Shown here piece after piece: positions 36,448-49,663 of a stretch of DNA of 64,000 nt. Source of the DNA: Rhizophagus clarus (lineage: Eukaryota; Glomeromycota; Glomeromycetes; Glomerales; Glomeraceae); assembly GCA_015698045.1 (NCBI GenBank), contig BLAL01000169.1, positions 372,001-436,000 on the forward strand. Direction: 5' to 3'. The position numbers and the translations under genes are program-made. Numbering within the stretch: the first letter of the stretch is position 1; every line of letters starts with the position of its first letter. The notes under the pieces were generated by a model, which had not been told where the DNA came from, did not search any database, and saw nothing but the letters and a program-made list of their open reading frames with translations.

Positions 36448-36770
36448 TAATTTTTGCTATAAGTCTACAAATTTTATACGAATTTATTAAAAATAATGCA
36501 AAAATTGTATGGATATTGTTTAATGAAAACAATAAGTAATTGTAAAAGTCGTCACAAATTAAAAATATTGAAAAGTTATACAATATTTGTTTGTTAAACA
36601 TCTTAAATTTTAATAAATCTTACAATAATTGCACATTTAGATTTTATAAAAAGTTAAAATTTTACTTAATTATACAAATATTAAATGAAAACTAAACAAT
36701 AATTACAAAAACTAAATAAAAATTATACGATTCTTATACAATGACTTTTTACAGGGTTTCTTAACTCTTG
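36448..36770. other. Short AT-rich spacer
   Basis: No gene or repeat recognised between the transposase fragment and the bromodomain relic. Confidence 0.35.
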
Positions 36771-36774
36771 TAAC

Positions 36775-37005
36775 AGATGAATACAGAGCATTTACGTTAT
36801 CCAAACAGTTGCAAGGATATTGGGAAGGAGTTTTTTTATCTTTTTTATTGTAGACATTATTTATTAATATTTATATATATATTTTTTTTATTTGTAAAAC
36901 TATTACTACAATTACATCTCTTCTGAGACAAACACAAAATACTAATGTTAAAGATTTTTCTAAGAAAAATATTAACTTCTGTTATAATTTCATCATGCAG
37001 GTTGT
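36775..37005 (+). pseudogene. Bromodomain-gene relic (fourth copy)
   Basis: Starts with the intron-2 acceptor and ATGAATACAGAGCATTTACG, as in exon 3 of the other copies. It then has an unrelated AT-rich insert of about 70 bp (36833-36900), and resumes with ACTATTACTACAATTACATC through ACTTCTGTTAT near 36985. The bromodomain itself is deleted, and the shared 3' flank (as at 6430) follows directly. An internally deleted, dead copy. Confidence 0.65.
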
Positions 37006-37539
37006 TCTATTGTTTTACACAACATGATTTTGTTACTATAATTATTATTTTATCAACGAAAATGATATCATAATGATAATTATTATTACTATTTACTATT
37101 ACTATTATTATATTAATTAACATTATGTGTTGTATATTTATTTATTTTTTATAATTTAATGCGAAAGGTTGTTATGAGAATGAACAAAGCAAAATCATTT
37201 TTTTTTTTTAAAAAAAAAATAATTGTACATTCTAGATAGTTCTATTCATTACACGAGTTTTGATTTTTTTTTTTTTTAAAAAAAACAACATAGTATGAAA
37301 TGAATGTGACAATGAGATATATTATTATTACTATCATATCATTTTATCGCTTTATTTTCCATTCCATTTCATCAAAAAGAATAATGAGTGAAATAGCTTA
37401 ACCGTTTTTAAGCATGATACACAAATGTTCCATAAATTTTATAAATAAGTTGAAATTTTGATATTTTGGAATATATACATCCTTTTTTTATTGAAATACT
37501 AATTTCTATTTTTTTTCCAAAAAACATAAATTTAAATAA

Positions 37540-38480
37540 AATACAAAAATAATAACGAAAATAACATAAATAGGTAAAAGCATTATGTATAATAAATACA
37601 ATTATGTTGAATAACAATTAGTTTAAATAATATATTAGAATGGATAATAAGTTTGTATAATTGGTGTATAGTGAAGGTATACGCTAATGTATATTTGAAA
37701 TTAAAATTGTTCTTTACAATAAATACAATAAAATATGCATTTGCAAGAAAAAAAAAAAATCTATTTTGCTCTAGTGCGTAACAATAAAGTTTTTTATAAA
37801 GTAAACATTACAAACATTGGCTTAAAGGATATAATCATAATTAATTAATTATCGTAGTCATATAATTATCATAATTATCATTATTAATTATCGGCGTTAA
37901 CGTTAATGTTAACTATTTGCTTAATAAGATCCTTCAGAAAGAGATTATTATAAGGTTACCGTTTATGATGTTAAAATGGCAAAGATTTTCTATTTTTTAC
38001 ATCTAAATAAATTTTTTTAAATTTTTAATTCTCTATTAGGTTAAATTTAATTTTATTAACAGGACATCCACAGATTTGGTTCGACATTTACATGATTCCG
38101 CAATAAAGTTTTTGATATATCTGATTGATTGGTTAGCATCAGATACCCATCACTTTTAGAACAATTTGTCAAACGCTGATGCTGCGGCTTCTCAATAACT
38201 TTGTAACAATAGAGCTTTATTTTCATTATACTTCTTTTTTATCCTCTTCTATATCAAAAACGGATTTAAAATTGTAGGCGAAGAAACACTTGAATGAGAA
38301 TTAAATGGATGCAAATACAATCATTCATGATTTTGCTAGATTGTTATACACTTATACAAAATCATATCAATGTCGCCAGAGATGGGCTTATAGTGGGATT
38401 TGTAGGTATGATTGAGGGTGGTCTTCATTATTTGAAATTATCTTAATTGAAAGAATTAATTAAAGATATTAATTAAATCC
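37540..38480. repeat. Decayed flanking repeat, copy 2 of 3
   Basis: Matches 60-700: AAATAGGTAAAAGCAT, GAATAACAAT, GATAATAAGTTTGTATAATT and GTATAGTGAAG occur in the same order. It lies after the bromodomain relic and its 3' flank. That order suggests the blocks at 1-6.8 kb and 36.7-38.5 kb derive from a tandem arrangement. No intact ORF. The rest to 39400 holds nothing recognisable. Confidence 0.55.
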
Positions 38481-39399
38481 CACAACGTTAATTCGTCAAT
38501 CATATCAGGTATTAATTGATGATGAAAAAGGTTAAAAATTCTTAAATTACAGATATATTTATATACACATATATATGAATTATTTATCCATCATGGGTAA
38601 TTTTATACAATGTAATTGATCATAAAAATTTAATATTCAATTTTTTTGATAGGAAGATTTTGTCAATAAATCTGCCATGTAAGCGTGAAAAAATTATCAA
38701 AACTTAATAAATGAAAAGTCAATTTGAATGCAATCATTTTTAGCCGTGTCATTAACTTTCACCAAACATTCGAGACAAGGCTGGATTCTCTAATACTAGT
38801 CTGCACAGATAAAATTCTTTACCTGACATCTACAACCCGAACAAAATCGCAACAGATAAAGCTTCTTATAAAGGTTGGAAATGATTATTTTATGCAGCTA
38901 TTTCACGGTTTTTTATTTTGAGTTTTATTGTATGTTAACGTGTGAAGAAATACTAATTTAGTGTTCCCAGCTATATTGTTAAGAACATCAAAAGTGTTTT
39001 TTGATGGTTATACGGAGTCATATGTTAAACTTTTACAATAAAAGAATATTCAACTCCGAGAATGCCCAATTAGTATTACGAGCTTGTAATGTTTGACGCA
39101 AAGTTTAAATTTGGCAGATCACCTTACTGTGTCAAAAATATTTTGCATGTGATTTATCATTTAATTTAGGCAAAAATTTTCACTTTCGAAAATTTTACGG
39201 GTCTCTGGGTAAATTGACGAGTTCCACAAATACGAATTCTGAAATTTCAAGATTCGAAATCAACAGTATGCATAAAAATCTTTCCCAACTTATTCCATAT
39301 TTAAATAATTAGCTTCCGATATTTTTACTTATTCCGTATCTGATATTATAAAGTCTAATAATATTATATTCTTGGATAATTATTAACGTTAAACCAGTT

Positions 39400-40990
39400 T
39401 CGGTGGAAATGTGAAGAATGTAATCAAAAATGTACTGAATATGAGTGGCGTAAAGAATGTAATGCAAAACGGTTTAAACAAAATTTTAAAAATTGGACTA
39501 GTGGTAATGATAGTATTGACAAATTTATTCAAGACACTCAACTGTCAGCAATTAATTTTTATGTAGTATTAGTATAATAAATTTTATGATATTGAATTTG
39601 TTGCAAGCGACGGTTTTGGAAAGGTGTATAGAGCAAAATGGATTGATGGATGGATGACTGATGGATGTATAGAAAAATGGGATAATAAAAATCAAAATTG
39701 AGTATGACATAATTCCCACCAGTCTTTAGTCTGAAAAGTTTATATAATTTAGAAAATGTTACATTAAAATTTACTGAATGAAATTTTTTAAATATGATTT
39801 TAATAATATAATTTTTTAAAAATGTATATTTAGATTACATTGTATCATAAAATTATTGCTGCTCGTGCAACTTACATTATCGGAATTTGTGGAATAACTC
39901 AAGATCCAGAAATCAAAAATTATATGATGGTTATGGAATATGCAAGTGAAGGAAGTTTACGAAATTATTTAAATAAAAATTATCGTAAATTAGATTGGAA
40001 GGATAAGTTTAGTTTTTTATGTAGTATTATAGAAGGACTTAGGACAATTCATGAAAATGATCTGATTCATCGAGATTTACATATTAGTAATATATTAAGG
40101 TCTTTCTTTGCTGTGATAACTGATATGAGATTATGTAAACCTACCTGAAATGGTAAGAGGACAAAACTTCTGATATTTACAGTTTTGGTATGATTATGTA
40201 TGAAGTAATTTCCGGATTGCCTCCATATTATGATATAAGCCATAATAATAATTTGGCGATAAAAATTTGTCAAGGACTTAGACCAAGGTTTAATATTAAT
40301 GTATCCCAATTGATTGTAAATTTAATTAAAAGATGTTTAGATACAAATCCGTTAAATAGACCAAAAGCAGAAAGAAATCTTTAATATTCTAAATAATTGG
40401 TGGATCAATTTTGATGATCAAGCAGAATTACGAAAACAAATTAAAGAAGCAGGAGAGATCAACAATAGTTTGACAATACCTTCGACTAGTTTAGCTATTT
40501 ATACAAGTAGATTATTTAATTTTAATAATCTTCCTAAGCCAAAAAACTCTATTGATTATTATGATGAACAAAATGATAATATAATTAGCCGAAGATTTAC
40601 AGGTAATCAATCACAATCTTTAATAATTTAATTTTAAAAAATATTGATGAATCTTAATTTATTAAATAGAATCATTACAGATTGATATTTTTCAATTAGA
40701 AATTAGTGATGTAGGTATGTATAATGATAAAATAAATTTATTGTATTAATTTTTATTGCGTCAAATATTAGAAATAAATAATTTTTCGTATCGAAGATGA
40801 AACAAAATCACTTCAAATTGATAATATAATTAATAAGGAGTTTTCAGGTAATTAATAATTACGTAAATATTTAATAATCTAATCAGTTTTAAAAATGTTA
40901 ACGAAATTTATTTTATTAAATAGAATCATTTCAGATTGATATTTCTCAGTTGGAAATCAGTGATGCAGGTAGTATGTATAAAGATCATAA
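39400..40990 (+). pseudogene. Decayed TKL-type protein kinase
   Basis: The N-terminal module (CNAKRF, NWTSGND, FIQDTQL) is followed by a glycine-loop remnant (VASDGFGKVYRAKWIDG) near 39600-39645. Next come a hinge region (MVMEYASEGSLRNYL), the catalytic loop LIHRDLHISNIL (about 40065), ITDMRLCKP in place of DFG, and YSFGMIMYEVISGLPPYYD with NRPKAE (40160-40380). Stops near 39570-39700 and a deletion of the activation segment near 40140 break it. The 3' end keeps two short exon-like copies (GAATCATTACAGATTGATAT near 40673 and GAATCATTTCAGATTGATAT near 40923) also seen in the next kinase locus. A relative of 43294-47646. Confidence 0.7.
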
Positions 40991-40999
40991 TTCATAAGA

Positions 41000-43290
41000 A
41001 AGTAACAGAAGTCGTTATGCAAAGAAAATCAAAAGACACGTATATAATTAACTTAGCAGAAGAGAATATTTTCAGGTGAAATAAATTATAACATGGAATA
41101 ATGAAAAGGAAATGGTGATTTACGCCACATACAGTGCAGAACAAAAGATACATTCCTGATGAATTATGAAAGAGAATATAAAGAGGTATAGACCAGGATT
41201 ATGGAAGAAATGGGATAAGAAAAGAGATAATGTGGTCAAATATCTCAGCCCTTGAGAGTAGTTCGAATATGAAAGAAGAACTGAGATGTAGCGCAATAAA
41301 ACTAGTAGGATCTCAGAGTATGGCTCTTCTATATAACGATCTTACTTACAGTACAAATTATTTCGTCAAAACAAGTCACAATCAAAGAGTTTTTTTGACG
41401 CGACGTTGGGATAGTCAGTCAACTAATTAAACTAAAATTTATATATATGATACCATATAAAAATTTAATCGAATTCTTTTTATGCAACAAAGATCTATAT
41501 CCTAAGCTCCTAGCACAATTAATAGTAACTTATTAAATTATTAAAAATATTAAAGTTAGTGCAAAGCAATTACTTTATTGCAATAATTTTGACATTTTTA
41601 AGGCGTGCATCTTTTAAGAGGAATCACGATAGGACCTCGAAATATCTATAAAAAAGTCAGAGGCAGCCAAAAAAATTTTACTATTAGTTGTACGCATTCT
41701 TTCAGGGCTGGAGTTATGATAATTTTAGTCATTATCCAAAATCGATAATAGGTTTTCGCCAGGAATTATCTAAAAAAGGTAAGATTTTCGTGTTTTTTTG
41801 CCTAGACGATATTATTGGATGACAAGCAATTGACTAATTCCGATTTTTTTTCTTCTAAAAAAAATTTTCTTTATTTTTTTATATTTTATTGAATTTCTTA
41901 AAATATATAAAAAACTAAACTGAATAAAAAAAAATTAATTTTATTCAAAATTTTTTCCATTATTGTGGTTAATAAGATTTCATTATCAGAAGAGATTGAT
42001 TGCATTTATAAGAATCTGATGAAATCAGCGACTATTCTACCTTGTATATTGTTTCTTTTCGGTGGTTCGGCCACTAGATTTATGACCGAACTGGCCCACT
42101 TTGGAAATTATCAGATTGAGATACTTTAGAATCTCTGCATAATTCAAATTCATCTCTACCAGCTAATTCATTAATCTGTCCATTTTTACGTTGCTCAATT
42201 TCAGAATCAATTATTTCGATTGTTAATAAATAATATTAACAGGATTATGAATGGATACACCGGGTATACAAGTTGCCGTTTAACATGCTGAAGATAAAGA
42301 AATGCAATTGGGACGTCTCCATTCATGAATAATATAATAGTCTTCATTATTAAAAATATGAGAATAAGATTTCTATAAAATAAATAAATAAATAAAAAGT
42401 AAAATAAAATATATTACGAATTAGAAGTTCATTGGCAGTTTGTCTTTTATAATTTCCACTATCTTACAACAAACAAATAATCCCTACAGTGTTCCAAACG
42501 TTCCACACACTGATAGATCAATCAAATATCCAGTTTGAACTATTAATAAATTTATTTCTCAATGACCAAGCAAGTAAATAACAAACCCAATCATTTTTAT
42601 TATAATTGGGATATTTGGTTTTCAAAAATCCACATAATATTTGGTCTTCGTGTTCGATCATATAGTAGTGATTCAGATTTAATTTTCATCGTTGATCAAA
42701 CAAAATCTCTGGTTCTAAAAAAAATAATTTGCCATTTAACCAAATATTTCTCAACTATCTATTACTATTATGTTGATTGTAAGTTGCTGAAATAATTTTT
42801 TTCTTTTTGATAAAACTGTATTATTCGATATAATAATTTACATATATTTCCAGTCAATTTGTTCATTTTGAGGTGTTGAAAAATATTATCAAAGGACACT
42901 ATTCTAATATCGTTATTCTATTACTTATTGTATAATTGGTATCTTACAAGCAAATATTGGGTTTTTTAAAGTTTTTTTTTTTTGATAGCTGATAGGTCTA
43001 TTTTGTTTTGCATAATCGTACATTATTATGACATCATTTTACATGGGCAATTTGTCACACGAGACGTGTTGGTTATATATTGGATGATCAACTATGGTCA
43101 TGTGATGGTCATCCAAAATTCTATCCAACCAAATTAAGCATCATGATGATCAGCAACGCATAGTTACTTCATTATACAGCACCGAGTTAATATATAATTT
43201 AATTCTGCCTTTATAGGTGTTAATTACCTTTTTTTTTTTTTTTTTATTTATAAAGAAAGATAGTTAGGTATTAATTATTTTGAGAAAATT
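41000..43290. other. Intergenic, fragments only
   Basis: No supported gene. A small hairpin GTTCGG...CCGAAC lies at about 42066-42091. The minus strand of 42110-42230 reads as a polar stretch (IEQRKNGQINELAGRDEFEL) and that of 42260-42370 as another, possibly exons of a decayed gene, but neither is long enough to call. Confidence 0.3.
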
Positions 43291-43293
43291 TCA

Positions 43294-46200
43294 ATGGATT
43301 CTTTTCTCAAAAATATTAAAAACCTGGCTAAATCACGTGATTGTGATTGTAATTTTGAATGCAATGCAAAACGGTTTAAACAAAAGTTTAAAAATTGGAC
43401 AAGCGGAAATATTTACGTTGATGAAATTATTCAAGATACTCAACTATCAGATCATAATTATGATTCGTGTGTAGCATTAGAATGGATACCTTATGATAGA
43501 TTGTATGAAATTAAATATCTTACAGGAAGCGAAAGTGATAAAGTGTATAGTGCAAGATGGATTGATGGGTATATAGACGAATGGGATAAGAAAAATCAAA
43601 ATTGGGAAAGAAAAGGTCAAAATATGTTTGTAACTCTGAAAAGTTTAAATAATTCAACCAGTATTACATTAGAATTTATAAATAAGGTATGATAGTAATT
43701 TTGTTATTTGATGAATTAATAATTGAAATCTCATTTTACAAATATGTTTATTATATTGTAGATTGCAGCACATCATAAAATTTATGGAATGACTCAAGAT
43801 TTAGAAACAAAGAATTATATGGTTGTTTTTGATAATAAATGTGAAAAATGCAAATATGAGTGTAATACAGTATATTTTCAACGTAATTTTGATAAATGGA
43901 CTAGTGGTGATAATGATATTGATAAATTTATTCAAAGTACTCAACTATCAGCTCATAGAAATATAACAGAAGCATTAGAATGGATACCTTATGATAGATT
44001 GTATGAAATTAAATATCTTACAGGAAGCGAAAGTGATAAAGTGTATAGTGCAGGATGGATTGATGGAAATATATGTGAATGGGATAGTTATTTTCAAGCT
44101 TGGAAAAGAAATAATAAACATATATTTGTGACTCTGAAAGGTTTAAATAATTCAACAAGTATTACATTAGAATTTATAAATAAGGTATGATAGTAATTTT
44201 GTTATTTGAAGAATTAATAATTGGATCTCATTTTATAAATATGTTTATAATATTATATTGTAGATTGCAGCACCTTATAAAATTTATGGAATAACCCAAG
44301 ATTTAGAAACAAAGAATTATATGGTTGTTTTTGATAATAAATGTGAAAAATGCAAATATGAGTGTAATGCAATATATTTTCAATGTAATTTTGATAAATG
44401 GACTAGTGATAATGATGATATTGATAAATTTATTCAAAGTACTCAACTATCAGCTCATAGTGATATAACAGAAGCATTAGAATGGATACCTTATGGTAGA
44501 TTGTATAATATTAAATATCTTACAGGAAGTGAAACTGATAAAATGTATAGTGCAAGATGGATTGATGGGTATATAGACGAATGGGATAAGAAAAATCAAA
44601 ATTGGGAAAGAAAAGGTCAAAATATGTTTGTAACTCTGAAAAGTTTAAATAATTCAACCAGTATTACATTAGAATTTATAAATAAGGTATGATAGTAATT
44701 TTGTTATTTGATGAATTAATAATTGAAATCTCATTTTACAAATATGTTTATTATATTGTAGATTGCAGCACCTCATAAAATTTATGGAATAACTCAAGAT
44801 TTAGAAACAAAGAATTATATGGTTGTTTTTGATAATAAATGTGAAAAATGCAAATATGAGTGTAATACAGTATATTTTCAACGTAATTTTGATAAATGGA
44901 CTAGTGGTGATAATGATATTGATAAATTTATTCAAAGTACTCAACTATCAGCTCATAGAAATATAACAGAAGCATTAGAATGGATACCTTATGGTAGATT
45001 GTATAATATTAAATATCTTACAGAAAGCGAAACTGATAAAGTATATAGTGCAAGATTGACTGATGGAAATATATGTAAATGGAATAGTTATTTTCAAGAT
45101 TGGGAAAAAAATAATGAACATATTTTTGTGATTCTGAAAAGTTTAAATAATTTAACCAGTATTACATTAGAATTTATAAATAAGGTATGGTATATTAATT
45201 TTGTTATTTGATGAATTGATAATTGAAAATCTTCAAATATTTTTATTATATATTGTAGATTGCAGCATCTCATAAAATTTATGGAATAACTCAAAATTCA
45301 GAAACCAAGAATTATATGGTTGTTTTTGATAATAATTGTGAAAAATGCAAATATGAGTGTAATGCAATATATTTTCAACGTAATTTTGATAAATGGACTA
45401 GTGGTAATAATGATATTGATAAATTTATTCAAAGTACTTAACTATCAGCTCATAGTGATATAACAGAAGCATTAGAATGGATACCTTATGGTAGATTGTA
45501 TAATATTAAATATCTTACAGGAAGCGAAACTGATAAAGTATATAGTGCAAGATTGATTGATGGAAATATATGTAAATGAAATAGTTATTTTCAAGATTGG
45601 GAAAGAAAAGGTCAAAATATGTTTGTAATTCTGAAAAGTTTAAATAATTCAACCAGTATTACATTAGAATTTATAAATAAGGTATGGTATATTAATTTTG
45701 TTATTTGATGAATTGATAATTGAAATCTCATTTTATAAATATGTTTGTTATATTGTAGATTGCAGCACCTCATAAAATTTATGGAATAACTCAAGATTTA
45801 GAAACAAAGAATTATATGGTTGTTTTTGATAATGAATGTGAAAAATGCAAATATGAGTGTAATGCAATATATTTTCAACGTAATTTTGATAAATGGACTA
45901 GTGGTAATAATGATATTGATAAATTTATTCAGGGTACTCAGCTATCAGATCATATTTACAATAGCAATAAATTTCATGCATTAGAATGGATACCTTATAA
46001 TAAATTTTATGATATTACATATGTTGCAAAAGGTGGATTTGAGAAGGTATATAGGACAAAATGGATTGATGGATATATAGACAAATGGGATAATAAAAAC
46101 CAAAATTGGGAAAGAAAAGATTTAAATACGTTTGTAGCTCTAAAAAGTTTAAATAATTCAAAAAATATTACATTGGAATTTATGAATGAGGTGAATGTTT

Positions 46201-47646
46201 AGTGGTTACTTAATTAATATTTAATTTTTGATATTAATAATTATTTTTTATGTATAGATTACATTTACATTATAAAGTGAATTTTCATAAAAGTGTTATT
46301 AAACTTTATGGAATTACTCAAGACCCAGAAACGAAAATTACATTATGGTTTTAGATTACGCAGAAAATGGAAATTTACGGAGTTATTTGAATACAAGTTA
46401 CAATGAATTAAGTTGGAATAAAAAGTTAAATTACTTACATAGTGTTGCACATGGACTTAAAAATATTCATGAAAAGGAGTTAATTCATCGAGATTTACAT
46501 ATTGGTAATATACTAAGACTCAAAAATATTACTTGTATAGCAGATATGGGATTTTGTAAACCAGTAGATTATGATGCATCAGAAAATACAAAAAACAAAA
46601 TATATGGTGTTTTACCTTACGTTTCTCCTGAAATTTTACGAGGCCAAAATTATACCGAGGCTGCAGATATTTACAGTTTCGGCATTATTATGTATGAAGT
46701 AATTTCTGGATTACCTCCGTATCATGATGTAAGTCATGATTATAATTTGGCAATAAAAATTTGTAAAGGGCTTAGACCAAGGTTTAATATTAAAGTACCA
46801 CAATTAGTTGTGCAATTAATTAAGATGCAGATCCATTGAATCGACCAAAAGCTGAAAAGATTAAAGGGACTTTAAGTCTATGGTTTAGAGAAACACATCC
46901 TGATCGAAGTTATATTTTTAACAATCCAGAAATAAAAGAACAAATTAAAGAAGTAGAAAGAATCAATAATGAATTATCAGCTGGGAGTACATTTTCAACT
47001 AGTTTAGGACTATCATATAAAACACATTCAGAAGCTATTTATACGAGTAGATTACTTAATTTTGATAACCTTCCTCAACCAAAAAATTCTGATGATTATT
47101 ATGAAGTAAATGATAATATAATTAGCATGAAATTTTCTGGTATTAATTACAATAATCATAAAAAAATAATTTTTCTAAATCAATTAAATTATATTAAAGT
47201 ACTAATAAGATTTTGATCATCAAATAGAATCATTACAAATTGATATTTTTAAATCAAATAACAATAATCTTCTTGTCCTAAAAAATTCTAGTAATTGTTA
47301 TGGAAAAAATGATAATATTAACACGAAATCTTCAGGTATTATTAGAAAAAAATTTCCAAATTAATTAGAAATGATACTAATTTTATATTAATTAATTAAC
47401 TAGAATCCTTACAAGTTGATATTCCTGAACCAGAAAATCCTGTTTATTATTTTGAAGAAAATAATATTATTAACATGGCATCTTCAGGTATTATTAGTAA
47501 AAAATTCCAAATTAGTTAGAAAAGATACTAATTTTTCCAATAATCCATTAATAGAATCCCTACAAATTGATATTTCTCAATTAAACATTGATGTTAACAA
47601 AAATGGTAAATACTTTCCATATTATAATGATGCTTTATACTTTTAA
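43294..47646 (+). pseudogene. TKL-type kinase with six tandem N-lobe exons, 3' half decayed
   Basis: Exons 43294-43686, 43762-44184, 44264-44686, 44762-45184, 45259-45681 and 45759-46190 are copies of one module. Each has a Cys-rich start (CEKCKYECN), FDKWTSG, ALEWIPY, a degenerate glycine loop (TGSESDKVYSARW), a beta-3 Lys (VTLKSL), a helix-C Glu (LEFINK) and a hinge (YMVVFDN). All joins are phase 0. A single C-lobe follows (46258-46836): LIHRDLHIGNIL, IADMGFCKP, YVSPEIL, DIYSFGIIMYEV. Damage: exon 5 has TAA at 45438 and TGA at 45577; the C-lobe exon has a 1-nt gain near 46265, a 1-nt loss near 46336 and a small deletion near 46825. The tail has three short 3' exons (47228-47335, 47404-47487, 47555-47646), each starting ESLQ[IV]DI. 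Only the last module has an intact-looking loop (AKGGFEKVYRTKW). Confidence 0.75.
43687..45758 (+). repeat. Exon-plus-intron tandem duplications, about 500 bp each
   Basis: Five near-identical introns of about 75-80 bp (GTATG...ATTGTAG), each followed by an exon of 423 bp (432 bp in the last). Unit starts are 43687, 44185, 44687, 45185 and 45682, so the period is close to 500. The third unit's distal half is nearly identical to exon 1 (YIDEWDKKNQNWERKG), while others carry NICEWDSYFQ, which shows conversion or shuffling among units. Confidence 0.85.
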
Positions 47647-47699
47647 TATATTTACAGTATTTTATCTATTTATTTTTTAGATCAGAATAGCAAATCCAA

Positions 47700-48399
47700 A
47701 AACAAATAAATTATAGCAAAATTATAATTGTCTATTTATAGTTTACTAGTTATCGCAAAATTATAGAGCTTTATATTTTTTGAATTATTTTCGTTGTTAT
47801 ATTTTAATTATTTAATTTACATGTACTTATTCATTTATTTTAAATAAACATCTCTTTGTAAGAATTAAAATTGGTTTAAATGTTCATAATAAAAATATTG
47901 GCAATATTTTAATTCAATTCACATAAATAATAGTACCTACTTTATTAGCAAATCGAGTGGGTCAATTAATCGATCATATAATTTTGTCATTAATTAAAAT
48001 CAATTTACTTTTGATTGGTCATTTAATCGAACAAATTGCCGCTTTTGATTGATCAAATTATCCAGCGTCTACAGTTGACGATTATAGCAATAGAGTGTAT
48101 AAATTTTTATATAAATCGTAAAGAATTAATTCAAATTTTTTGAAAATATTGAAATGATACTATCTAATATTATAATGGAGTATTTTTATAAGTTTCTGCT
48201 TTCATTTTTCTTCTTTTATAATTTCAGTGTATTTCGGAAATAGGGGTAATTTTCTAGATTAAGTGATATTTTAAAATACCATTGATGTTCATTTTATTTA
48301 AGGAGGAAATCAAATCAAAAAATGTAAATAATAAAATTTAAATCATATTGCTTTAAATAAAGCTTTTATACTGAAAAAACATCACAAGCATTCAAAATA
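47700..48399. other. Intergenic, no gene seen
   Basis: Downstream of the kinase locus. AATAAA-like signals near 47844 could end its transcript. Nothing else is supported. Confidence 0.35.
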
Positions 48400-49200
48400 A
48401 ACTTTTATCGATTAATAATTACGATCGTATTGTTTAAACCAAATCGAATAAAAATTTAAAATTTAAAGATTATTATTGTCGTAATAAAAATTTTCATTAT
48501 TATTTGAGGGGCCTATCAATGTTAATTATTTAATATATTCTCTTCTTCTGAAAGAGTTTATTACAATCTGGAAGTTACCGATTGTAACGGTAAGTGACAA
48601 AGGTAGGAAGAATGCGGTAATTCCCTTTTTTTTGTGTGTAAAATAATTTCTAAAAAAATTTTTTTTTTTATTAAATTAAATTTTAGTTTACAAAGTGATT
48701 CAACATATACAAGATTCTGCAGCAAATTTTTGATATATCTGAAAACAATCTTTTTGATTATTTAGCATCGATTGGTTAGCATCAGATAACGGTCATTACT
48801 TATAATTCTTCCTCATCCTCTTCTATACCACAAATGAATTTAAATCTGCATCTAACTGTAGATGAAGAAGCGATTAATGAATTATCATAAAGCTTCTCCA
48901 TAAATAATAAAAAATTATGAACTAGAAAGAATATTGCATAATATATGATGAGATCTTTGGTCAAATACAAAATGTTGTCGCGTACGTTGGTAATAAAAAT
49001 CCCAATTTTGTTATTGAGAATAACATATATAATTTTGCTAGATATCAACGTATAATGGGGTTCGTAAGTATAATTGAGAGTAGTCTTCTTTAAGTTTGGT
49101 AAAACAATTTTGGCTAAGTATAAATTATCAATTTGAACTATTTTAACATTATGGAATTTAATCAAGGTCTTTCGTTCAATTCATCAATCATATTACGTAT
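48400..49200. repeat. Decayed flanking repeat, copy 3 of 3
   Basis: Recognisable by GCAGCAAATTTTTGATATATC, TTGGTTAGCATCAGATAAC, TGAACTAGAAAGAATATTG and GATGAAGAAGCGATTAATGA, each with a counterpart in copies 1 and 2. More diverged than those two. The minus-strand ORF at 48800-49165 crosses it but looks fortuitous. Confidence 0.45.
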
Positions 49201-49609
49201 TAATTGATGCCTGAGCGATTTTAAAAAAATTCTAAATCACAGAAATCAGATTTTACGAATTTATTTATCAATCATAGATAAACTCTTATGGATCTATAGA
49301 TTATTTCATACGATATAATCGATAGAGAGAAATATGAAAGACTTCAATGTAAACTTTATATCATTTTTTTCGAGAAGTGTTTTGCAACTTGATCATAAAG
49401 GATTTAATTTTTTAATAGGACAATTTTGTTAGATTTAATGAAACTTGTTATAATATAATGATTATAATAGAGAAATAGAAATTAGAAAATTAAAAAAGTA
49501 AATCACTTATACACCGTCTCTATGTAAGTTTCGAGAATTTATTATGATGATTACATTTTTTTTTTTTTACATCATTTAAATTATTTTAAAATCTTTGTAT
49601 TCAATTTAG

Positions 49610-49663
49610 GAATATTTGCGATTGTTATTGGTGGATATATGTATAATAAAAACAGTCTTTGAG
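49610..49663 (+). other. Possible 54-nt exon with hydrophobic translation
   Basis: Bounded by TTTAG and GTAAGTA. In one phase it reads IFAIVIGGYMYNKN, like the end of a transmembrane segment, but that phase ends in TGA. Phase 0 has no stop. Further short AG...GT segments follow near 50206 and 50300. It could be the upstream part of the gene that contains the three-base exon array. Confidence 0.3.
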
